DNA of 42,960 nt from Bacteroidales bacterium (GTDB taxonomy: Bacteria; Bacteroidota; Bacteroidia; Bacteroidales; VadinHA17), in NCBI GenBank assembly GCA_024762655.1, contig JANTHB010000022.1, positions 1 through 42,960 on the forward strand, read 5' to 3'. Positions within the stretch are counted from its first letter, which is position 1; each line of letters begins with the position of its first letter. Below the pieces are notes generated by a model that saw only the letters and a program-made list of their open reading frames with translations, ran no database searches and was not told the origin of the DNA. Below are positions 8,557-15,731 of the stretch, in pieces. Position numbers and translations under genes: made by a program.

Positions 8557-8640
8557 CAACGGTCGTAGCCCGCTTCGACTTATCAATGGTTTGACAGGTA
8601 AAGCCCGCAACCACCTACTTTGCATATACTAACGTTGTGG
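8557..8640. repeat. Structured element A, upstream of higBA
   Basis: Starts with CAACGGT (8557-8563), then GTAGCCCGCTTCGA, and ends TGCATATACTAACGTTGTGG (8621-8640). The left CAACGGT and right AACGTTG are imperfect inverted repeats. The same left and right features recur in the element downstream of higBA (9331-9480), so the toxin-antitoxin pair is bracketed by related sequences. Whether this is a recombination site, a transcript terminator or a dispersed palindromic repeat cannot be decided here. Confidence 0.5.
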
Positions 8641-8661
8641 AGCATTTAAATTAACCAATTG

Positions 8662-8692
8662 TTGGAAAAATAAAATAATATACTTATCTTTA
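8662..8692 (+). promoter_or_regulatory. Probable promoter of higBA with overlapping palindrome
   Basis: TTG at 8662-8664, 20 bp spacer, then TATCTTTA at 8685-8692, one base off the Bacteroidetes -7 consensus TAnnTTTG. The perfect palindrome TAACGTTA (8691-8698) overlaps the -7 box and is followed by GTAACGTAG, a plausible HigA operator, since HigA-type antitoxins repress their own promoters. Confidence 0.5.
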
Positions 8693-8716
8693 ACGTTAGT
8701 AACGTAGCGCAGCAGT

Positions 8717-9001
8717 ATGATTGTTTCATTTGGATCAGTAAACACTGAAAAAATATGGAAAGGAGAAAGAAGCAGAAATCTCTCTTTAGAAATTCAAGTA
8801 GTCGCCCGAAGAAAATTAAGAATGATTAATAACTCCCAAAATATTGTTGATCTTAAAATTCCACCTTCGAACAGACTTGAAAAGTTAAAAGGAAAGTTTA
8901 AAAATTATTATAGCATCAGGATCAATGACCAATGGAGAATAATTTTTATATGGAAAAACAACCATGCGCATAAAGTTGAAATTATTGATTACCATAAATA
9001 G
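8717..9001 (+). CDS. higB: HigB-type toxin of a type II toxin-antitoxin pair
   Basis: A 94-residue basic protein of the RelE/HigB ribonuclease fold. The family pattern is visible: IWKGERSRNL near the N-terminus, VVARRKLRMIN, IPPSNRLEKLKG in the middle, and the C-terminal strand YYSIRINDQWRIIFIWKNN with HKVEIIDYHK. HigB toxins cleave mRNA at the ribosome. The toxin gene comes first and the antitoxin follows 8 bp later, the reverse order typical of higBA systems. Length and the conserved RINDQWRI segment are normal, so the toxin appears intact. It probably stabilises this accessory region. Confidence 0.9.
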   Translation: MIVSFGSVNTEKIWKGERSRNLSLEIQVVARRKLRMINNSQNIVDLKIPPSNRLEKLKGKFKNYYSIRINDQWRIIFIWKNNHAHKVEIIDYHK

Positions 9002-9009
9002 ACAAAAAA

Positions 9010-9330
9010 ATGAAAAGATTAAAAAACATACATCCGGGAGAAGTCCTTTTACATGAGTTTTTGATCCCCATGAACATAACTGCATACAGATTGTCTAAAG
9101 ACCTGGGAATACCGCAAACCAGGATCTCGCAAATAATAAAAGGGAAAAGGAGAATTACTGCAGACACCGCATTACGATTGAGTTCGTATTTTGGGACTTC
9201 ACCAAAATTCTGGCTCGGACTACAAAATGACTTTGACATTGAAGAAGAACAACTTGCTATAGCTGACACACTAAAAACGATCAGACATACCAGGGCCAAG
9301 GCTGAAAATGCACCACCACAACGCATTTAG
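9010..9330 (+). CDS. higA: HigA-type antitoxin, XRE-family DNA-binding protein
   Basis: A 106-residue helix-turn-helix protein: HPGEVLLHEFLIPMNI is the VapI/HigA signature at residues 8-24, and the HTH lies at about 26-55 (YRLSKDLGIPQTRISQIIKG), followed by TADTALRLSSYFGTSPKFWLGLQ. It should bind and neutralise the toxin encoded just upstream and repress the shared promoter. The last 10-12 residues (KAENAPPQRI) run up to the edge of the structured element that begins at 9331 and may not be native to the family. The pair is complete. Confidence 0.92.
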   Translation: MKRLKNIHPGEVLLHEFLIPMNITAYRLSKDLGIPQTRISQIIKGKRRITADTALRLSSYFGTSPKFWLGLQNDFDIEEEQLAIADTLKTIRHTRAKAENAPPQRI

Positions 9331-9480
9331 CCAACGGTGGAATTTCACCCGCGTCGAAAGTGACCCTGACGCTTCGGTCAGGGTGAGTGTTCGACCCATG
9401 ATTTTATTTCGACTACACCTCATAAAATCATGGTCTCTCTCACAACCGCCACTGGCCATATATGCTGGACCGTTGCCAAC
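9331..9480. repeat. Structured element B, nested inverted repeats downstream of higBA
   Basis: Outer arms GCCAACGGT (9330-9338) and ACCGTTGCC (9469-9477) match in inverse orientation at 8 of 9 positions. Inside are two strong hairpins: ACCCTGAC/GTCAGGGT (9363-9370 with 9377-9384), flanked by GTCGAA/TTCGAC (9353-9358 with 9390-9395), and the perfect 12-bp repeat CCATGATTTTAT/ATAAAATCATGG (9396-9407 with 9422-9433). It begins like element A (CAACGGT..., CCCGC-TCGA) and ends like it (CATATA, CT, CGTTG). No gene fits inside it. Confidence 0.7.
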
Positions 9481-9521
9481 AATATATAATCTCTCTTTAA
9501 CGAAAATATTAAACTACAAAT

Positions 9522-10115
9522 ATGGAAGGATTATTAGAAGAATACAAAGAATTAAAAGCTGAAATTCAATCCAATTCGGATTGGACAGGGAAAGCTTTCA
9601 TATTCTCAATTACAGTAACTGCTACTTTAATTGGATTCGGATTAACACATAATAATTGGGCAATATTTCTAAGCCCTTTTTTGATAATTTTTCCTTCAAT
9701 GTTTTTTGTTTCAGCAAAAATGGAGTCAACTACAAGAATTGGTTCCTATATAAGAATTATAATTGAACCTAAAGTTAAAGGCCTTAATTGGCAATCAAAC
9801 TGGATGGAATTGCGAAAAGAGAAACTTCTTCCTAAAAAAAGAAAATATTCTTTATCAATAACTGCTCAGTTTTTAGGGATAAGTGTTTTATGTTTTGGTC
9901 TTTCTTGGATTAAATTTCTTTCATCAATACATCCTCAACGAGAATTATTTTTAATGACAATACTTTCACTATCTATTATTGTACTATACATATTTGGACA
10001 CATTGCAATCAAACAATCATTTGATATAAAAACCAGAGATAGATATGATAAAGCATGGAAAGAATTACTTAATATTAAGAAAAATCGAGTAGGTAAGGGG
10101 GAACTTACTCGCTAA
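9522..10115 (+). CDS. Four-helix membrane protein, 3' end overwritten by intron remnant
   Basis: A 197-residue protein with two pairs of predicted membrane helices (about residues 23-41, 45-65, 110-132 and 142-162) separated by a basic cytoplasmic loop (KEKLLPKKRKYS). The N-terminus is acidic and charged (MEGLLEEYKELKAEI). I recognise no family. The last nine residues (RVGKGELTR) and the stop codon lie inside the 3' end of a group II intron sequence on the opposite strand that begins at 10084, so the native C-terminus has been lost or replaced. CTCTTTAACG at 9493-9502 resembles the TATCTTTAACG before higB. The protein may still be functional because the change falls after the last helix. Confidence 0.6.
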   Translation: MEGLLEEYKELKAEIQSNSDWTGKAFIFSITVTATLIGFGLTHNNWAIFLSPFLIIFPSMFFVSAKMESTTRIGSYIRIIIEPKVKGLNWQSNWMELRKEKLLPKKRKYSLSITAQFLGISVLCFGLSWIKFLSSIHPQRELFLMTILSLSIIVLYIFGHIAIKQSFDIKTRDRYDKAWKELLNIKKNRVGKGELTR

Positions 10116-10345
10116 CGCTCATGAGACTGCTGCGCTAAGTTCACCCCCAAACCTCTCACACCTGCCCGTCCGGTCAGGCGGTGAACCGTACGTGAACCTC
10201 CCGATTAATCCCCTTGGTCATGAGATCGCTTCGCTAAGTTCATACGGCTCTTCCTGATAAGAACACTGGTTCGTAATTGCGATGGTTCTGAGGATGGGTA
10301 GTATCTCACCTGTCTATCCACTATCAATTTGCAGACAAGCGGCTG
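10084..10345 (-). mobile_element. Group II intron 3' remnant (domains V and VI) with inserts
   Basis: Read on the minus strand, this is the end of a bacterial group II intron. Domain V (10250 to 10183) begins GAGCCGTATGAA and ends TCGGGAGGTTCACGTACGGT plus TC. Together these make exactly 34 nt, with the AGC triad, a GGGA tetraloop and the two-nucleotide bulge, once a 34-nt insert at 10205-10238 is removed. TGTGAGAGG follows, then the domain VI stem GGGGGTGAA/TTCCCCC, split by a 36-nt insert at 10104-10139, and the terminal CTTACCTACTCGAT at 10084. A third palindromic insert, CCTGACCGGACGGGCAGG, sits at 10161-10178 between V and VI. No reverse transcriptase gene precedes it; the 5' part is missing. 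The upper bound is approximate. Confidence 0.8.
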
Positions 10346-10633
10346 ACTCAATAGGCTAAATTGTATCTAACCACAAAGAATGCTGAGCAGCCACAAAGGT
10401 GCAGAGGGGGAATCTCCGGATCGTTATCTCTCCGGTATCAAGTTCACGCAAATCTGCTATGGCCCGGTTAACCGGCTGGTCGCTTGCCCGCCGCCATGAT
10501 GGAATCAGCTTGGCAGGCGGGAGTGACCAAACTGCTGGAAAAAGAAACGGAGGGAACCATATGAGTATGCCCCCGAGCAACAGCGATTTTGTAAATACAA
10601 AAATTATTTCTTTACATTTCAAGATAATTACGC
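10346..10633. other. Gene-poor stretch before the AbiE-like pair
   Basis: I find no convincing gene here. 10369-10421 is the first copy of a repeat (CCACAAAGAATGCTGAGCAG and following) whose second copy is at 12533-12582. Around 10480-10515, GCCCGCCGCC and GGCAGGCGGG form an inverted repeat. Short frames exist on both strands but lack family features and are interrupted by the repeats. Confidence 0.6.
10369..10421. repeat. Direct repeat copy 1, left of AbiE-like pair
   Basis: TAACCACAAAGAATGCTGAG continues through CACAAAGG and GGGGGAATCTCCGGAT. The copy at 12533-12582 matches with a few substitutions and small gaps. The two copies bracket the regulator/nucleotidyltransferase pair. A more distant relative (CGCTGAGCAGCGCAGAG) lies near 3120-3140. 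Confidence 0.7.
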
Positions 10634-10670
10634 TATATTTGCACAATTACATTAGCTGCATAATTGTGCA
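10611..10670 (+). promoter_or_regulatory. Promoter with perfect 10-bp inverted-repeat operator
   Basis: The -7 box TATATTTG (10634-10641) fits the Bacteroidetes consensus; TTTA at 10611-10614, 19 bp upstream, is a near-consensus -33. Overlapping the end of the -7 box begins a perfect inverted repeat, TGCACAATTA (10640-10649) and TAATTGTGCA (10661-10670). The arm centres are 21 bp apart, two helical turns, so a dimeric regulator would contact one face of the DNA at the transcription start. The winged-helix protein encoded 25 bp downstream is the obvious candidate to bind it. Confidence 0.7.
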
Positions 10671-10695
10671 TAAGTAGAGTAATTATAAGTTTGGA

Positions 10696-11667
10696 ATGGA
10701 AGAAACGCTAAAATATTTAAAAGAAACTTTGGGCGTCGAGATAGTTATTAAACCTCTGAAGAAGGCGCTGCAGAATAAATTTCCCTTGTTTATGCGGCAA
10801 ATTTACGGTTTCTACAGAACCCGGTTATGGAACAGAAATATTATTCTTCTGGAACACAAAGGCAGAGAAACTGCAACCGCCGATAAATTACGAAAACATA
10901 CGAAGATGGTGGAACAAACATTGGATGAACCGGTGGTACTTGTATTTCCTTTTCTGGAACCCTATAACCGCAAACGGCTCATTCAAAAACAGGTTGCCTT
11001 TATCGTTCCCGGAAAACAGATGTTCATTCCCCAGCTACTCATTGATTTAAAAGATTTCAGGAATGCTGTTCCGGCAAAAAATGTAAAATTGTTACCGGCG
11101 GCGCAATGCATTTTGTTTTATCATCTGCTAAAAGAAAACATTGAGTCATTTCCGTTAAAAACAGTAGCCCAAAAACTGGGTTATACACAGGCAACGGTAA
11201 CACGCGCAGTTCAGGCGCTTGTAGAAAAGGAAATAGTTACGAAAACGATAGAAAACAAAGAGGTTAAAGTTCGGTTCACTAAAAAGGGAAAAGATTTATG
11301 GCAAAGCGCATTGCCAGTATTACAAAATCCTATTAAAAAAACTTATTATCTGGAATATCCACCGCGGACAGATGCAGCATATTATACCAAATTCACCGCC
11401 CTGGCGCATTATACCAATCTGGCAGAAAACAACAAGAAGTATTTTGCCATTGCCCCAAAGGATTTTGGACTATTGAAAGAAAAGAAACAAATTAAAATCG
11501 TTCCGGCAGATGGGTATGAAATCTATCTGGATGTCTGGAAATACGATCCAGGCATTCTGGCAGAAAACAGAATGGTTGATCCGCTTTCTCTTTATTTAAC
11601 ATTAAGAGAAGAAAAAGACGAGCGGGTGGAAATGGAACTGGAAAATATGATTGAGCGCTTATGGTAA
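10696..11667 (+). CDS. Winged-helix regulator, AbiEi-like putative antitoxin
   Basis: A 323-residue cytoplasmic protein. A MarR-like winged helix lies in the middle at about residues 155-205: FPLKTVAQKLGYTQATVTRA is the helix-turn-helix and VKVRFTKKGKDLWQ the wing. The N-terminal ~130 residues may be a partner- or ligand-binding domain (LLEHKGRETATADKLRKHTK, VVLVFPFLEPYNRKRL). The C-terminal part (YYTKFTALAHYTNLAENN) is unassigned. Its stop codon overlaps the start of a nucleotidyltransferase-like gene (ATGGTAA), the layout of AbiE-type systems in which a DNA-binding antitoxin precedes a nucleotidyltransferase toxin. The inverted repeat at 10640-10670 suggests autorepression. The role as antitoxin is inferred from context. 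Confidence 0.65.
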   Translation: MEETLKYLKETLGVEIVIKPLKKALQNKFPLFMRQIYGFYRTRLWNRNIILLEHKGRETATADKLRKHTKMVEQTLDEPVVLVFPFLEPYNRKRLIQKQVAFIVPGKQMFIPQLLIDLKDFRNAVPAKNVKLLPAAQCILFYHLLKENIESFPLKTVAQKLGYTQATVTRAVQALVEKEIVTKTIENKEVKVRFTKKGKDLWQSALPVLQNPIKKTYYLEYPPRTDAAYYTKFTALAHYTNLAENNKKYFAIAPKDFGLLKEKKQIKIVPADGYEIYLDVWKYDPGILAENRMVDPLSLYLTLREEKDERVEMELENMIERLW

Positions 11668-12428
11668 AAGGCATCGATATATTCAGGGACTATTTTAAGA
11701 ACTATACCGACAATTATATCCTGATTGGCGGAGCAGCCAGCGATGAACATTTATCCGGGGAGGGCTTAACCTTCCGGGCCACATAGGATTTGGATATTCT
11801 CCTGATAGTGGAAGCGCTTAGTTCCGAATTTGTAAAAAAGTTCTGGCAATTTGTGAAGGATGGGGGCTATAAAAACAGGCAGAAAAGCACCGGTGAGAGC
11901 AAATATTACCGGTTCTTTACGCCCCGAAATAAAGAATTTCCCCAGCAGTTAGAACTATTTTCCAGAAAGCCTGATGTATTGGTCCTTGCCGAAGACTCAA
12001 ATTTGACACCAATCCCTGTAGATGAGGATTTATCAAGCCTTTCTGCAATTTTGATGAATGATGATTATTACCATTTCACGATAGAAAACAGCCATGAAGA
12101 AAACGGATTGCATTTGGCGGGAATTGAAACATTGATCTGCCTTAAGGCCAAAGCTTTTCTTGATTTACGGAGCAGAAAAGAGAAAGGTAAGCAGATTGAT
12201 GAGCATAACATACGCAAACATAAAAATGATATCATTCGCTTGGCGATCATGTTAACCGGCGAAAGCAGCATTAAATTACCGTCATCAATTGAAGCGGATA
12301 TCAGGGAATTTATAGAATCAATAAATTCCGATTCACCGGATTATAAATCAATCGGGAAAAATGCCGGAGTTCCGGATATTGATGGGGATAAAATTATTGA
12401 GCAACTAATCAATACCTTTTCTTTATAA
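11661..12428 (+). pseudogene. AbiEii-like nucleotidyltransferase interrupted by in-frame amber codon
   Basis: The frame opening at the ATG at 11661, overlapping the preceding stop codon, encodes 255 residues if one TAG at 11784-11786 (codon 42) is read through. Before it: IDIFRDYFKNYTDNYILIGG, then AASDEHLSGEGLTFRAT. After it: DLDILLIVEALSSEF. Together they make the nucleotidyltransferase signature GGxA..., R-x-T-x-DLD, with TAG exactly where families usually have Lys (TKDLD); AAG to TAG is one base change. The rest is open to 12428 and looks constrained (VLVLAEDSNLTPIPVDEDLS, GIETLICLKAKAFLDLRSRK), so the mutation appears recent. A start after the stop would remove the catalytic GG motif. 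Readthrough is possible but nothing supports it. Confidence 0.7.
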
Positions 12429-12532
12429 GTGTCAAAATGGTCTACAAGGACAAAATACCGAATACCGGGGACAGTAAGCGCAGCGACCACCTCTCTTCTA
12501 TCCCAACTGATATTATGATACTTCAGGCTTTT

Positions 12533-12582
12533 TAACCACAAGAACGCTGTGCATTCACAAAGGGTAGGGGGGTAATCCGGAT
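12533..12582. repeat. Direct repeat copy 2, right of AbiE-like pair
   Basis: TTAACCACAAGAACGCTGTG, then CATTCACAAAGG, GGGGGGTAATCCGGAT. This is the partner of 10369-10421, in the same orientation and 2.16 kb away. The rest of 12429-12603 holds no gene that I can see. Confidence 0.65.
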
Positions 12583-12603
12583 TTTCATAAAACGCCTTCC
12601 CCG

Positions 12604-13941
12604 TTATTCATCATGCTCCACAATACGTTCCAGCGCACGAAACAATTGCCTTACAATCCTCCCGTCGCCGCGATTATTCAGAAAAAGATAGACCTCATTA
12701 TCCGGGGGATTATACGCACTGAACAATTCAAAACCGCGGTCACTCCCGTCAACATTCACCGTTGACCTGCGAAATAACTCGTTATGTTTTTCGTCCAGCA
12801 CCTTCCCGGAGCGCAGGTAATTGTAAAATTTCAGCAGGTCACCCAGGGTTGAATACATGCCGCCGCTGCCTTTGATCAACCAGGATGTGGGGCCCCAGTT
12901 TGGTGGAATATTCGGCAACCCGACAAACTGGGGGCCACCGCCTTCCGCAAAGTCGGTTAACGAAAGTTCTCTGCTTTCCCCATATTCTCCGGTCCTGCTC
13001 ATGCCGGCCGGATCGAGAAAATGGCTGCGGATAAATCCATAGTATGTCTCTCCGGTTACATGCTCAATCAGTGCAGCCAGCAGGACAAAAGCTCCGTGTG
13101 AATGTTTCCTGCTGCTTCCGGGAGGGAAAAGCAGTTCCTGTGACAGGATCCTTCGCTCCGCCGTTTCGCGGTCCACCCAGGCAAGATCAGGGTCCCAGTC
13201 ATCTTTTGTGTGGAAGAAGTCCGGAAGGCCGGACTGACCCGTCATCAAATGCCGGATGGTCAGGGCCTGTTTGTCCTCGGGTACATCATGGAAATATTTA
13301 CTCACCGGGTCATCCAACCGTATGCGCCCCTGCTGATCCAGCAACATGATTGCCGCCACCGTATAATCAATCGGCCGTGATCCCGTCCCGAACACGGTAT
13401 TCAGCGTATTGGGAATTTCCAATTCCTTATTGGCCATGCCAAAAGCCCGTTTCAGTATGATTTTTCCATTCAGTCTGACATACACCACACCGGCCATCCC
13501 TGTGGCTTCAAGCGTGTCAAACGTTTCGGCAAGGTTATCCCGGTTCAGTATCATCGGTTTTTCGGGAGGCAACAGATATATATCGGATATACCCTTCTGC
13601 GAAATCACGATTCTGATCTGTTTCTCTACCGTACCGTCAGACAGGATCATTCGTACACCATCCGGTTCGGCCTCAATCGAAATATCGTCCCGGAGATCGT
13701 GCACCGCACTGCGCAAGGCCCGCAGCCGTTCAGCAAATGCAACCCGGTCGGCAACCGTACCGGGGATCATTGCCTTGTCCATAAAAGTTTCTATCGCAGT
13801 ATTGTCATCGCCGGTGAGCATGATCTCTACCGCTTTCACCGCATTCCGGACATAATCAGGCGGCTGGGCATCTGCCCTGAACACAAGTGCCGTTATAAAC
13901 AATCCCAGAATCAACGCCCTGGTAAATTCGCTGGTTCTCAT
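12604..13941 (-). CDS. Exported beta-lactamase-fold protein lacking key catalytic residues
   Basis: A 445-residue protein from the ATG at 13941, which gives a clean signal peptide (MRTSEFTRAL to ADAQ). Residues ~30-130 are an extra N-terminal domain; ~135-445 show the class C beta-lactamase/DD-peptidase fold: VVYVRLNGKIILKRAFGMAN, FGTGSRPIDYTVAAIMLLDQ, DDPVSKYF, IRHLMTGQSGLP and PGSSRKHSHGAFVLLAALIE. Relatives have SxxK in the second of these and YSN in the last. Here Ser188 is kept but the Lys position is Ile191, and Tyr/Asn are replaced by His280/His282. It is therefore unlikely to act as a normal serine hydrolase; it may be a binding protein or use other chemistry. It stands alone, 264 bp downstream of the CE1 gene on the same strand. 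Confidence 0.8.
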   Translation of the reverse strand: MRTSEFTRALILGLFITALVFRADAQPPDYVRNAVKAVEIMLTGDDNTAIETFMDKAMIPGTVADRVAFAERLRALRSAVHDLRDDISIEAEPDGVRMILSDGTVEKQIRIVISQKGISDIYLLPPEKPMILNRDNLAETFDTLEATGMAGVVYVRLNGKIILKRAFGMANKELEIPNTLNTVFGTGSRPIDYTVAAIMLLDQQGRIRLDDPVSKYFHDVPEDKQALTIRHLMTGQSGLPDFFHTKDDWDPDLAWVDRETAERRILSQELLFPPGSSRKHSHGAFVLLAALIEHVTGETYYGFIRSHFLDPAGMSRTGEYGESRELSLTDFAEGGGPQFVGLPNIPPNWGPTSWLIKGSGGMYSTLGDLLKFYNYLRSGKVLDEKHNELFRRSTVNVDGSDRGFELFSAYNPPDNEVYLFLNNRGDGRIVRQLFRALERIVEHDE

Positions 13942-14205
13942 TATTGTACCCAATTTAATTTTATTCAAAAATAAACTCCTTGCGAACAGATCATGATTAT
14001 TGTAAGTTAAAGATTGTTAAAATACAAAGTAAATCTTTTGGCAAAACAGACTTTTTTTTCTTATCCTGCAAACAGGGGATTTGCACTTTAAAAACCGTTT
14101 TTACTCCGGAGCAACGACGGTCTGATGGCGGATTTCTTTTACCTGACCGGATCCTCCCTCCTCGGAGGGACCGGATACCTGGTGCTGCGATTTTTTGGGA
14201 AAAAC
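13942..14205. other. Intergenic region with strong hairpin after the CE1 gene
   Basis: 264 bp without a gene. TCCCTCC/GGAGGGA, at about 14155-14170, is a perfect 7-bp inverted repeat with a 2-base centre, flanked by CCGG on both sides. It lies just past the CE1 stop and may form the 3' end of that transcript, although no run of T follows on the minus strand. Confidence 0.4.

Positions 14206-15731
<1,526 letters not shown>

Noticed and set aside
8557-9480. Classical integron attC sites around higBA
   Set aside because: The RYYYAAC/GTTRRRY core is not present and no integron integrase gene lies in the window; kept only as a structural similarity.
9308-9562. Possible 84-codon gene between higA and the membrane protein
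   Set aside because: It runs through the nested inverted repeats of element B and overlaps both neighbouring genes.
10399-10677. Possible 92-codon gene on the plus strand before the AbiE-like regulator
   Set aside because: It crosses a dispersed repeat, an inverted repeat and the promoter of the next gene, and no family is recognisable.
12857-13855. Several plus-strand frames opposite the beta-lactamase-fold gene
   Set aside because: All are antisense to a gene with a clear signal peptide and fold motifs, and they overlap one another.
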